In this document: in pieces, positions 54,272 to 63,539 of the stretch
How positions within the stretch are numbered: position 1 is the stretch's first letter
Layout of the letters: every line of letters starts with the position of its first letter
From: Pseudocolwellia sp. AS88
GTDB lineage: Bacteria; Pseudomonadota; Gammaproteobacteria; Enterobacterales; Alteromonadaceae
DNA: 64,000 nucleotides
Direction of reading: 5' to 3'
Assembly (NCBI RefSeq): GCF_030551755.1
Contig: NZ_JAUPEC010000001.1
Span: 248,001-312,000 of the forward strand
Translations under genes and position numbers: made by a program
The notes under the pieces: model-generated
Seen by the model: the letters and a program-made list of their open reading frames with translations, nothing else
Told to the model about the DNA's origin: nothing
The model's database searches: none

Positions 54272-55234
54272 TTATAGCAGTTCGTTAACCATTGCTTCTA
54301 AGGTGTTTTGGTCTTTAGCAAAGTTGCGAATACCTTCAGATAACTTTTCTGTCGCCATAGCATCTTCATTGTGTTGCCATGTAAAAGTTGATTGAGTTAA
54401 AGGTATAAGTTCTTCACGTGACTTAATTTGCACTACACTAGCATCAAGCTTGGTTTCAAGTGTGCCTTCAGTGTTTTGTAATTCAGTTAATAATGCTGGC
54501 GAAATGGTTAATAAATCACAGCCTGCTAATTCAATTATTTCTGAAGTATTTCTAAAACTTGCGCCCATAACTACCGTTTTGTAGTCGTAAGTTTTGTAAT
54601 ATTGATAAATTTTAGTAACAGATTGAACACCTGGATCGTTTGCACCTGTGAAATCTTTACCTTCTTTTGTGATGGCTTCTTTAGCTTTGTACCAATCTAG
54701 GATGCGGCCGACAAAAGGAGAGATTAGGGTTACATTTGCTTCTGCACAGGCTACTGCTTGAGCCATACTGAATAATAAGGTTAAGTTACAAGCTATGCCT
54801 TCTTTTTCTAATTGTTCAGCGGCTTTAATACCTTGCCAAGTAGAAGCCAGTTTAATTAAAACGCGATCTTTTGAAATGCCGGCTTTCTCATAAAGAGCAA
54901 TTAACTTACGACCTTTTTTAATACTTGCTTCTGTATCAAAAGATAGTTTTGCATCAACTTCTGAAGAAATTCGACCGGGTACATGTTTTAAGATCTCACA
55001 GCCAAAATTCACAATTAATTGATCACAAACATCATCAATATCGGCTTTGCCGTTAACGCTTGATTTACTAATAGCATCATCAATTAAATGTTTGTATTGT
55101 GGAAGTTTTGCAGCTTGTAAAATAAGCGATGGGTTAGTTGTGGCATCTACAGGGTTTAATGCTTTGATAGAGTCTACATCACCGCTATCGGCTACCACTT
55201 TAGTGACTTGTTTTAGTTGTTCAAGTAGGTTCAT
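54272..55234 (-). CDS. tal: Transaldolase
   Basis: Moves a three-carbon dihydroxyacetone unit between sugar phosphates in the pentose phosphate pathway. It has 320 residues (E. coli TalB 317). The N-terminal [17 protein letters not shown] and the [10 protein letters not shown] motif, the Schiff-base lysine in [13 protein letters not shown] and the [13 protein letters not shown] and [12 protein letters not shown] blocks are all typical of class 1 transaldolases. It lies between xylA and tkt and completes the route from xylulose 5-phosphate to fructose 6-phosphate and glyceraldehyde 3-phosphate. Confidence 0.96.
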   Translation of the reverse strand: MNLLEQLKQVTKVVADSGDVDSIKALNPVDATTNPSLILQAAKLPQYKHLIDDAISKSSVNGKADIDDVCDQLIVNFGCEILKHVPGRISSEVDAKLSFDTEASIKKGRKLIALYEKAGISKDRVLIKLASTWQGIKAAEQLEKEGIACNLTLLFSMAQAVACAEANVTLISPFVGRILDWYKAKEAITKEGKDFTGANDPGVQSVTKIYQYYKTYDYKTVVMGASFRNTSEIIELAGCDLLTISPALLTELQNTEGTLETKLDASVVQIKSREELIPLTQSTFTWQHNEDAMATEKLSEGIRNFAKDQNTLEAMVNELL

Positions 55235-55395
55235 TGTATTTTTTTACCAGCGAACATTAAAGAGCGCGGCTTACCTCATGTTTAATGTATGTAGGTTTTG
55301 TTGAACTTTGTATTATTTTTATGCCTTGTCTAAGACAATTTTCTCTCTCAGCAAAAGTTATAAACAAAGATCAAAAGACCTTAGTATTTGATTGT

Positions 55396-55430
55396 GTTTA
55401 CCACCGACCCGGGGAAAGCCGATGGCAAAC
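55396..55430 (-). other. GC-rich intergenic hairpin between xylA and tal
   Basis: GTTTGCCATCG pairs with CGGTGGTAAAC (11 base pairs, two G-T) around a 13-base loop holding CCCCGGG. It stands out from the AT-rich surroundings, about 33 bases after the xylA stop, in a 228-base gap. No T-run follows on the minus strand, so a stability or processing role is more likely than termination. Confidence 0.65.
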
Positions 55431-55462
55431 TAGTTACAACTTGTTCTTACATTAAGTAAGTA

Positions 55463-56782
55463 TTAAACGTAACGGTTAACAATGTTTTCAAGTAGTTCTT
55501 GACGACCAGAAACCTGTTTAGGGTTAATGTTTTCTTCAAGTACTAACTTAGATAAACTTTCTAGGCTTTGCTCACCAGACATGATGCTTTGACCTAATTT
55601 ACCTTTCCAACCAGCGTAACGCTCGTCAACAAATTGAGTTAATGGACCATCTTCAATTAACTTAGCAGCGTTCATTAATGCTTGAGCCATAGTGTCCATA
55701 CCGCCAATGTGACCAATGAATAAATCATCACGTTCACATGATTGACGACGAAGTTTAGTATCAAAGTTGAATCCGCCAGTATCTAAACCACCATTTTTCA
55801 AAATTTCATACATAACTAAAGTACATTCAGCTACATCGTTAGGGAATTGATCTGTATCCCAACCATTTTGCATGTCGCCACGGTTAGCATCAATACTACC
55901 CATAACACCTTCAGCACAAGCAACAGCAATTTCGTGATGGAAACTATGACCAGCAAGTGTTGCATGGTTAGCTTCAATGTTTACATGAACTTCACCAGCA
56001 ATACCGTGCTTGTGTAAGAAACCAGCAACAGTGGCTGTATCGTAATCGTATTGATGCTTGGTAGGTTCTTGAGGCTTAGGCTCTATTAATAACTTACCTT
56101 TAAAACCAATTTTGTTTTTATGTTCAATAACCATTTTAAGGAAACGTGCATATTGCTCGCCTTCTTGCTTAAGGTTAGTGTTTAATAATGTATCGTAACC
56201 TTCACGACCGCCCCAAAGTACGTAGTTTTCACCACCTAAACGATGAGTAACATCCATGGCATGCTTAACTTGAGCAGCAGCATAAGCATAAAGATCAGGG
56301 TTAGGGTTAGTTGAACCACCAGCACAAAAACGTGCATTTGAGAATAAGTTAGCTGTACCCCAAAGTAATTTAACACCCGTGCGGTCCATTTCTTTTTCAA
56401 AAATGTCAGCAATGTGGTTAACGTTTGAATGGAATTCTTTTAAAGAATTTCCTTCAGGAGCGATATCAGCATCATGGAAACAAAAGTAAGGAGCACCTAG
56501 TTTTTCGAAAAATTCAAAAGCAACTTTAGCTTTTTGTTCAGCAAGTTGTAATTGGTTGCCCGTAGGTTGGATCCAAGGGCGGTCAAATGTACCTTCACCA
56601 AAAATATCAAAACCTGTTGAACAAAAGTTGTGCCAGTAACAAGCAGCGAAACGTAAGTGTTCTTTCATCGTTTTGCCAAGTACGATTTTGTTTTCATCGT
56701 AATGACGGAAAGCTAGTGGGTTAGTGCTGTTAGCACCTTCAAATTGTATTTTGTTTACGTTGTTAAAAAATTGTTCACTCAT
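55463..56782 (-). CDS. xylA: Xylose isomerase
   Basis: Converts D-xylose to D-xylulose. It has 439 residues (E. coli 440) and belongs to the long class II isomerases. Conserved blocks include [17 protein letters not shown], the catalytic His in [32 protein letters not shown], the metal site [18 protein letters not shown], the second metal site [12 protein letters not shown] and [18 protein letters not shown] strong AGGAG ribosome-binding site is present. It follows xylB by 65 bases, so the kinase gene comes first, the reverse of E. coli xylAB. Confidence 0.97.
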   Translation of the reverse strand: MSEQFFNNVNKIQFEGANSTNPLAFRHYDENKIVLGKTMKEHLRFAACYWHNFCSTGFDIFGEGTFDRPWIQPTGNQLQLAEQKAKVAFEFFEKLGAPYFCFHDADIAPEGNSLKEFHSNVNHIADIFEKEMDRTGVKLLWGTANLFSNARFCAGGSTNPNPDLYAYAAAQVKHAMDVTHRLGGENYVLWGGREGYDTLLNTNLKQEGEQYARFLKMVIEHKNKIGFKGKLLIEPKPQEPTKHQYDYDTATVAGFLHKHGIAGEVHVNIEANHATLAGHSFHHEIAVACAEGVMGSIDANRGDMQNGWDTDQFPNDVAECTLVMYEILKNGGLDTGGFNFDTKLRRQSCERDDLFIGHIGGMDTMAQALMNAAKLIEDGPLTQFVDERYAGWKGKLGQSIMSGEQSLESLSKLVLEENINPKQVSGRQELLENIVNRYV

Positions 56783-56847
56783 GGTGTTCTCCTAATTAAA
56801 TCAGTTGTTAATTTGTTTTGTTTAAAATGTTTTATTAAAAGTTCAGC

Positions 56848-58305
56848 TTAAAAATGTTCTTTCAAGCTAAGGTAAAGTTGTTGGTATTTACGTTTTTGTG
56901 TTTGGTAGTAATCAGCCATTGCTTGGTCAGGTTCAATAACATGAGCTACTTCGCCCGCTAAACAAACCGTACTTGCATCTACTTTATTTGCGCCAACTTT
57001 AGCTAAGCGTGCAGCACCGTATGCTGGACCTACTTCACCACCGTTGCGATAAGTTAATGGCTTGTTTAATACGCTAGCGAGAATTTTTCCCCATAACTTG
57101 CTGCGAGATCCACCACCAATAACTGAAACTGTATCGATTTGCGTGCCAGCAGCCATTAAGGCTTCTTGTCCATCGTTAAATGCGTAAGCTATGCCTTCTA
57201 AAACTGCACGACCTAGTTCAGCTGCGTCAGTGTTATGGCCTAAGCCAAAGAAAACACCTTGGGCATTTGGATTGTTGTGTGGAGTACGTTCACCAGACAA
57301 GTAAGGTAAGAAGATCACTGAAGAGGGCACTGAGAAATCAAGTTTTTCAACTTCGTCAAGCAAGCTTTTTTCATCTTTAAAGCCCGTTAATTGTGTTACC
57401 CAAGTTAAACAACTTGCAGCACTTAAAATCACCGACATTTGATGCCAAGTATTAGGAATACAATGGCAGAAAGTATGAACAGCACTATCTGGATTTGGGT
57501 TGTAAGTTTCGTTAGCAACGAAATAAACACCTGATGTACCTAATGACAAAAACGCTTCATTTGGGTTGATAACACCAATACCAGCTGCACCAGCTGCATT
57601 GTCGCCACCACCTGCAATTACGGGTACTTGATTCATTCCCCATAGCTCAGCAATATCTGAATTTAGATGACCTGTAATTTCAGTGCCTTCAAATAACGCT
57701 GGCATTTGCTCAACCGTTAAGCCGGTTGCCGCTAACATTTTTTCAGACCATTGTCTTTTTTCAACATCAAGCCACAACGTACCGGCACTGTCAGACATAT
57801 CTGAGGCAAAATCGCCTGTCATTAAAAAGCGTAAGTAGTCTTTAGGTAATAACACTTTAGCGACTTTGTTAAAATTTTCTGGCTCATTTTCTTTTAACCA
57901 AACTAGCTTAGGTGCAGTAAAACCAGGCATAGCAATGTTGCCTGTTATTGAGCGAGTATTAGGTTCGCGTGCTTCAATGGTTTTACATTGTGCTTCGCTG
58001 CGTCCGTCATTCCATAAAATGGCAGGGCGGATAATTGCGTTGTTATTGTCGAGTAAAGTAGCACCATGCATTTGACCTGATAAGCCAATAGCTACAACCG
58101 AAGATAGCGCATCGCTGTTTTTAGTTTTTAATGTTGCTATAGCGTCGTTAGTTGCTTGCCACCAATCACTAGGTTCTTGCTCAGACCATAACGGTGCTGG
58201 GCGACTAACTTCTAATGATGCTGATGCTTGATCAACAATCTTATCGTTGTTATCGAGTAATATAACTTTTACACCCGATGTACCTAAATCAATTCCCAAG
58301 TACAT
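56848..58305 (-). CDS. xylB: Xylulokinase
   Basis: ATP-dependent FGGY-family kinase making xylulose 5-phosphate. It has 485 residues (E. coli 484). Seen are the N-terminal phosphate-binding MYLGIDLGTSGVKVILLD, the GLSGQMHGATLL block, PAILWNDGRSEAQC with the substrate-binding Asp region, the catalytic GGGDNAAGAAGIG, and the C-terminal VIGGGSRSKLWGKILASVLN. It is the first gene of the xylB-xylA-tal-tkt-pgi-galM operon, and a LacI-type palindrome overlaps its predicted -10 box 33 bases before the ATG. Confidence 0.96.
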   Translation of the reverse strand: MYLGIDLGTSGVKVILLDNNDKIVDQASASLEVSRPAPLWSEQEPSDWWQATNDAIATLKTKNSDALSSVVAIGLSGQMHGATLLDNNNAIIRPAILWNDGRSEAQCKTIEAREPNTRSITGNIAMPGFTAPKLVWLKENEPENFNKVAKVLLPKDYLRFLMTGDFASDMSDSAGTLWLDVEKRQWSEKMLAATGLTVEQMPALFEGTEITGHLNSDIAELWGMNQVPVIAGGGDNAAGAAGIGVINPNEAFLSLGTSGVYFVANETYNPNPDSAVHTFCHCIPNTWHQMSVILSAASCLTWVTQLTGFKDEKSLLDEVEKLDFSVPSSVIFLPYLSGERTPHNNPNAQGVFFGLGHNTDAAELGRAVLEGIAYAFNDGQEALMAAGTQIDTVSVIGGGSRSKLWGKILASVLNKPLTYRNGGEVGPAYGAARLAKVGANKVDASTVCLAGEVAHVIEPDQAMADYYQTQKRKYQQLYLSLKEHF

Positions 58306-58337
58306 AAAAACTCTCTAATGAATTATGTTTGTTTATT

Positions 58338-58377
58338 TGTTAGCGCTAACATTATCATCGAGAAAATCATTTGGCAA
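58338..58377 (-). promoter_or_regulatory. xylB promoter with overlapping LacI-type operator
   Basis: The perfect 14-base palindrome TGTTAGCGCTAACA (58338-58351) overlaps a predicted -10 hexamer TAATGT (complement of 58349-58354). A -35 TTGCCA (complement of 58372-58377) is separated from it by exactly 17 bases. The form, with a central CG and flanking TTAGC/GCTAA, is typical of LacI family operators. Binding should block transcription of the xyl operon until the inducer is present. Confidence 0.75.
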
Positions 58378-58581
58378 TGCTTTGATCTGTAATTATTTAA
58401 GCTTTGATTAGTCTGTTAACACCTTTTATATTAGCTTTTTTAGCTTACTTAACTCTAACTCATTGTTTATTTGACTATTTCTTTTGGTACTTATTAAATT
58501 TGTGAATATGATGTTTTGTATTTTTACATCTAATAAAAATATGAATTTATAAATAAAAATGGTTTTTTATGTTGATTTTAA

Positions 58582-58594
58582 GATAGCGCTAACA
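58582..58594 (-). promoter_or_regulatory. Second LacI-type operator upstream of xylB
   Basis: GATAGCGCTAACA repeats the core and one arm of the primary operator, 243 bases further upstream centre to centre. This is close to a whole number of helical turns, so looping by a tetrameric repressor or control of a second promoter is possible. Confidence 0.6.
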
Positions 58595-58854
58595 TTTTAT
58601 TGTCTTAAAAATGATTTTGAGCGGAGGTGATAAGTCAGTTTTAGACGTTTTCTATTAATAAATTTTCAAAAAAGGAGAGTAGAACTAAGCTAAAGTTTGT
58701 AATGTTTGGAGAATAGCTAAGCCGATAGAGATGCTACGAGGTAATAGAGTTTGGAAATATTATTAGGTTAGCATGGCCGCAGATATTAATAGTTAATAAA
58801 TGTAGGTTAATAAGTGTATGCAAATAGATGTTAGCTAAAATTTTACTGATAAAT

Positions 58855-58879
58855 ATGGGCTAGTTTTACGCCAGCCCAT
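58855..58879 (-). terminator. Possible terminator after the xylanase gene
   Basis: ATGGGCT and AGCCCAT make a 7-base-pair GC-rich stem around an 11-base loop, about 55 bases past the xylanase stop. The downstream ATATTTATC is a poor T-run. Confidence 0.5.
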
Positions 58880-58934
58880 AGGTGTTTTTGTTGAGACGAA
58901 TTTACCTTAATCCCTTTATAAATCGCGTTACTAT

Positions 58935-61900
58935 TTATTCTACAGCAGCAAGCTTAATTAGGGCGTCGTCTAAGTACATATCAACACCGACAGCGGCGTT
59001 AGAAAAATACACAGACAATTCTGTTAAGTTACAATCAGGAGTAGTAAAAGTTCCGCTCACTTCAGTCCATTCACTATTTGAGACAGTAACGGCTGGACCG
59101 GCATCAACATACAGTGCTTCTTCACCTTCACAAGTTTGCTTTATGTTAACACTAATATCTTCGCTTTCAGATCCAGCAACTCTTATCCAACCACTCATAT
59201 CATAAGTGGTATTTGCTGTACCTGTACCAAAAAAATCATACACAGGTCCGTGCCAGTTATTTGCACGAGAATTCACTAGTGCAGATTTTTCACCTGTGTG
59301 AGCAAAGTCAGTACTTTCCTCGATATTTGCTCCCCAGGTTGCCCAACCATTTACACCTGATTCAAATGTTGAATTGGTAAATAGATTATCTGGGTCTACA
59401 GTGACTTCACTCGTAATAGAAACGCTATCAATATAAATATCTACACCTATAGCAGGTCCATCAAAGTAAACATCGGCACTTACAAGGTTACAGTTAGGTA
59501 AAACTAAACTACCTGTTAACTTAGTCCAATCACCATTAGTTGCTGTTATAGTTCCATGTTGAGAGTAAGAAGCATCTTCTTCTGTATCACCTTCACATAA
59601 TGTTTTTAGTGTAATGTTTATTAGATCTTCTGCTGCATTTTCAATACGTGCATAAGTGGTAATTTCGTAAGTTTTTCCTGTTTCAGCATAAGGCTGTAAA
59701 TTAAATACAGGTCCTTGCCAAGTACCGGTTCTATCGCTATGTAAAGCACTGCTATTTCCAGTATTAGCATAGTTTGTTGAGCTAGCTAAAGTACCGCCCC
59801 AAACTGACCAACCTTCGGTGTTTTCTTCAAAGTCGTTATTACTTACTAAATTAGGACCAAGATTTTTTTCTTCTTTATGAAAGGTTACATTATCAACATA
59901 AATGTCGATACCTACAGCAGGCCCTTCAAAATAAAGAATAGCGTCGCTCATTGCACAATTAGGTAAGGTAACTTCTCCTGCTAATAAAGCCCAATCTGTA
60001 GCGCTAGATTCTACCGCGCCTGTACCTAAGTACTTAACACCATCTGAACAAGTTGCACTTATGGTTGCTTTTACTTGAGCCGAACCTTCACTAATGGCAG
60101 TTCTGGCAAACAATTGATAAGTCGCACCTGACTCAACCAAATTTAAAATGTTAGTTGATGGCCCTTGGTATTCTTGAGTACGTGAAGTACCCACTAAACT
60201 TTGTGTACCTGCAAATACTTTGGTGGTTGTTATTGCAACTTCAGAAGAGTCGTAACCTTCCCAGCCCGAAGCATCAACTTCAAAGTCGCTGTTAGCTAAA
60301 ATGTTGTCGCTGAAACCTTCGGTATCAGGCAATAAAGCTTGTGGACGAAGACTTACTGCATCTATGTAAATGTCTTCATTAGCTGCAGGTCCTTCAATTA
60401 CTAGGGTTGCTGCTACAAAGTCACATTCAGCTATTGTTAACGTACCAGCTAACTGAGTAAATTCTGTATTAACTGCAACAGCTGAGTTAACAACAATTGT
60501 TTGGGCTTCTTCATCTAAACATTCAAGGATTACATTGACTGAGCTTTCTAGCGTTGTTTCATTAGCCAACATTACCCAAGCTTCAACGTCGTATACGTTG
60601 TTTGCTTTAAGTAGAGTGGTAATATCAATACTTGCTGTGGCTTTGCTTGTATCCGTGGATGAAGCGATAAGAGAAGTAATACCATTCTTTTGGGCAATAG
60701 TTGTTCTTAAGGCTGTTTCATCTAACGTTGTCCAGCCATCTGTGGCAATTTCGAAGTTACCATTAGCAATTAAGTTTGGCATAACACCTGAAGCATCAGC
60801 TGCAATTCCAACAAAACCATCAGCTAAGGCATAGTAAGCGGGCTTTCTTTCGTATTCAGCTGTATATAAAAGTGGATCATCTGGACCAAATTCACCATCA
60901 ATCCAGCTGTATTTGTCTGTAAAGCCCCAAACAGTAACGGCGTCACAACGTTCTATATTCATACATGCATTAACGGCACGATGGTATACCTGTTGCTGAA
61001 TCGCAAGTTTAGTCACTTGATCCCAAGGCAAAGAAGATAAACGTACATCAATTTCACTAATGTTTACGTCTAAATCTAAATCTACAAAACGCTGAAAGTT
61101 ATCTGTCATTTGCTGGGTTGATGGAGCATTTGACGCATCTAAATGCATTTGAAAACCAACACCATCAATAGGTACTTCAGCATTAACTAATTCAGTAATC
61201 ATAGTGAACACAGCAGCAGACTTTGCATTGATGTTATCTATGCTGTAATCGTTGTAGAACAACTTTGCTTCTGGATCTGCTGCGTGAGCTCTGATAAAAG
61301 AGTCAGCAATATAGTTTTTATTTAGCTTTTCAAAGAATACAGAGTCACGATAATTAGCATCATCACCCATGACTTCGTTTGCAACATCCCACGCATATAT
61401 TTGTCCGCTGTAACGAGGAGCTAAGGCATCAATGTGTGCATTGATCAAAGTAGTTAATTCTTCAGGTGTTACATCACTATTGACAAAATTTGGTGCTTGG
61501 CGATGCCAAACTAATGCATGACCTTTAAATGCCATCTCATTTTCTTCAGCAAAAGCTATCATGCTGTCTAATGCACTAAAGTCCCAAACATCCGATGTTG
61601 ATTTTTGTATAGAGCCCCATTTACCGATATTTTCTGGTGTGATGTAGTTAAATTCAGCTTTAAGGATATTGATGTAATCTGTTTCATTATTATTTAAAAC
61701 ACCATTACTAACTGCTGCTCCCACTCTTTTATTGGCTACATTTGCCGCTTCAACTAAATTAGTTATTAGTGGCTGAGGTGGAGTAGGCGGCTCTTCAACG
61801 GAAGGTTGTTCTACAACAGGCGGAGTAACTGCTGGTGGTGTTGGTTGCTTTTTATCATCATCACAAGCAGATAATAATAACGCTGGAGTCACGAATAGTG

Positions 61901-61955
61901 CTGCCTTTAATGCGTTAGGCTTAAAGAGCTTAATTTTGTTATTGATTATGTTCAT
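58935..61955 (-). CDS. GH10 endo-1,4-beta-xylanase lipoprotein with four carbohydrate-binding-like repeats
   Basis: A 1006-residue secreted xylanase. The lipobox LLSAC (Cys31) predicts anchoring in the outer membrane. A Pro-rich linker (about 37-62) precedes the GH10 domain at about 65-385, with the acid/base in WDVANEV (Glu194) and the nucleophile in NISEIDVR (Glu301). Four tandem modules of about 145 residues follow at 394, 551, 702 and 857. Each begins N-L/I-x-x-N-x-x-F-E-x-x-x-x-G-W, ends near a Y-I/V/L-D motif and contains two cysteines, resembling CBM4/9/22-type beta-sandwiches. It degrades xylan at the cell surface and feeds the xylose operon that follows on the same strand. The CBM family assignment is approximate. 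Confidence 0.92.
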   Translation of the reverse strand: MNIINNKIKLFKPNALKAALFVTPALLLSACDDDKKQPTPPAVTPPVVEQPSVEEPPTPPQPLITNLVEAANVANKRVGAAVSNGVLNNNETDYINILKAEFNYITPENIGKWGSIQKSTSDVWDFSALDSMIAFAEENEMAFKGHALVWHRQAPNFVNSDVTPEELTTLINAHIDALAPRYSGQIYAWDVANEVMGDDANYRDSVFFEKLNKNYIADSFIRAHAADPEAKLFYNDYSIDNINAKSAAVFTMITELVNAEVPIDGVGFQMHLDASNAPSTQQMTDNFQRFVDLDLDVNISEIDVRLSSLPWDQVTKLAIQQQVYHRAVNACMNIERCDAVTVWGFTDKYSWIDGEFGPDDPLLYTAEYERKPAYYALADGFVGIAADASGVMPNLIANGNFEIATDGWTTLDETALRTTIAQKNGITSLIASSTDTSKATASIDITTLLKANNVYDVEAWVMLANETTLESSVNVILECLDEEAQTIVVNSAVAVNTEFTQLAGTLTIAECDFVAATLVIEGPAANEDIYIDAVSLRPQALLPDTEGFSDNILANSDFEVDASGWEGYDSSEVAITTTKVFAGTQSLVGTSRTQEYQGPSTNILNLVESGATYQLFARTAISEGSAQVKATISATCSDGVKYLGTGAVESSATDWALLAGEVTLPNCAMSDAILYFEGPAVGIDIYVDNVTFHKEEKNLGPNLVSNNDFEENTEGWSVWGGTLASSTNYANTGNSSALHSDRTGTWQGPVFNLQPYAETGKTYEITTYARIENAAEDLINITLKTLCEGDTEEDASYSQHGTITATNGDWTKLTGSLVLPNCNLVSADVYFDGPAIGVDIYIDSVSITSEVTVDPDNLFTNSTFESGVNGWATWGANIEESTDFAHTGEKSALVNSRANNWHGPVYDFFGTGTANTTYDMSGWIRVAGSESEDISVNIKQTCEGEEALYVDAGPAVTVSNSEWTEVSGTFTTPDCNLTELSVYFSNAAVGVDMYLDDALIKLAAVE

Positions 61956-62411
61956 TTATATTTCCTGAAATACATTAGTTATGATGTTGTTACTTTTAGA
62001 AAAGTAACTTTTTATTTATTGTATTTATGTTCAACTAGGTTTGAGTCAAAATAACTATAACCTAATTGTAAAATAGACTATTTGATTTGTGTTCACAATA
62101 GAATTAATTATTTAAATACAGATTAAATAAACAGTCTGGTGATGTTTTTAGTGGAATTTAAAGCAAAAAACTGTATTGGGTTTTTTAGGTAAGTAACTGA
62201 ATTAAATGGTATATAGATGGGTTTTAAAAAGCATAAATACTTTAAGAATGAGTATGTTATTAAAAAGTTAAATATTTAGCTGAACTATAAACAAGTTTAT
62301 AAAAGTTGATCCGCTGAACTGGCATTAATTGAATAGATTAGAGTTAATTAAGTTATTTCAATATAGCAAGTTCAGGGTTCAAATTAAGCGTTTTAACTTA
62401 TTGCTACGCAT
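61956..62411. other. Intergenic region upstream of the xylanase gene
   Basis: A 456-base AT-rich gap. The perfect inverted repeat GTTACTTTTAGAAAAGTAAC (61989-62008) lies 34 bases before the xylanase ATG and could be an operator or a leader hairpin. No TAGCGCTA site is present, so the xylanase is probably not controlled by the same site as xylB. Confidence 0.5.
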
Positions 62412-63539
62412 TTAAATTAAGCGATAACAATTAATACTGCTGATATATTCCAAATCTCTTTCGACTGTTTGTCCGTTAAACATTTGGTTGAAAATAGCTT
62501 TGAGTTTGGCATTTTTATTGACACTACTTCCTTTAAAGTAGCTGTGTTCTGAATCTACTGCCTCAGCTTCAGTAACGTCTATATACACGGCATTATCACT
62601 GTCCAATTTTTTAAGATAATGACCCAAACGTGCCTGTTGCTGTTTTCCTGGTTTAATTCTTGAAGCTTTCAAGGCGGAATCGTCTTCGTTAATCACAATA
62701 TACACACGTTTACGTACATCAAGACTTTGAACCCAGTGAGCATGATTTTCATTATTGGTATCTGCAGCAACAAGGCAGATATTATCAAAGACTAGTTCAG
62801 AAGTGGCATTGTCACTGGTCATTAACGAATGTTTCAGCAAATAATTACCCATACTGTGACAAAGTAAATTTATTTTAACGACACAAGATTTATTAACAAG
62901 CTCGCTGTAAAGAGAAGCGGCTGCCATAGGGTTAGCATTATCGTGATACTTAGCATCTACTTTGCTTCTAATTTCAGTTAATGAAGCTTCGGTAAGCAGG
63001 GCATGATAATAGCTGATCTTTCCTACAAAGCGATTAATCGCGCCAGATGAAGCTCGCGCGTCAGATTTATCACTAAGGTATGAAGCTGTACCCGAAATAG
63101 CACCACCACCATTAGCTGGCCAAGTAAAAGGTACAACAATCACATTGTATAATTTTTCAATTTCTTCAGCGGTTTTTAATACATCGCCTACATCATTATT
63201 ATAACCATGGACAAAAAATAGAATGGATTTACCTTGTGTACGAGCTTGATCAAACAAGTTACAAGCGACGGTTAACGAGCCGTACCAGTCTTTAGAGGTA
63301 TCAATGTTTAAATGATATTTGCTTTTGAGTCTTTCTACTTCTTCAACTGATAGCTTATCGTCGACACTTGCTGCTGACCAGCCCGTACCTTTCTTCGAAA
63401 CTTCAATTGCACGTAATTCATTTGGACCAAAAGGACTCGGTGTTTTACCAAAAACACTTAAGCCTTTGCCTTTTTTTATGACTCTGTTTGTAATTAAATA
63501 CATATTATCACCACTGTGTTGAGTGCTTAAATCTCCCAT
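62412..63539 (-). CDS. Alpha/beta hydrolase (DUF900-like) of unknown function
   Basis: A 375-residue cytoplasmic-looking protein without a signal peptide. An alpha/beta hydrolase core is indicated by SILFFVHGYNNDVGDVL (oxyanion-hole region after a beta strand) and the nucleophile elbow LLCHSMGNYLL (C-H-S-M-G, Ser about 219), with a later His in the SEHSYF segment as the possible catalytic base. The layout resembles DUF900/lipase-like esterases. The substrate is unknown. An internal ATG at residue 13 has a better-placed purine-rich stretch and could be the true start. It lies upstream of the xylanase gene, but a 456-base gap makes co-transcription unlikely. Confidence 0.75.
   Translation of the reverse strand: MGDLSTQHSGDNMYLITNRVIKKGKGLSVFGKTPSPFGPNELRAIEVSKKGTGWSAASVDDKLSVEEVERLKSKYHLNIDTSKDWYGSLTVACNLFDQARTQGKSILFFVHGYNNDVGDVLKTAEEIEKLYNVIVVPFTWPANGGGAISGTASYLSDKSDARASSGAINRFVGKISYYHALLTEASLTEIRSKVDAKYHDNANPMAAASLYSELVNKSCVVKINLLCHSMGNYLLKHSLMTSDNATSELVFDNICLVAADTNNENHAHWVQSLDVRKRVYIVINEDDSALKASRIKPGKQQQARLGHYLKKLDSDNAVYIDVTEAEAVDSEHSYFKGSSVNKNAKLKAIFNQMFNGQTVERDLEYISSINCYRLI

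Larger units (their letters stand above)
58395..58934. other. Intergenic region between the xylanase gene and the xylB promoter
   Basis: About 540 AT-rich bases with no gene. It holds the second operator (58582-58594) and, near the xylanase end, the hairpin ATGGGCT...AGCCCAT (58855-58879), a probable 3' end of the xylanase transcript with a weak T-tract. Confidence 0.55.
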
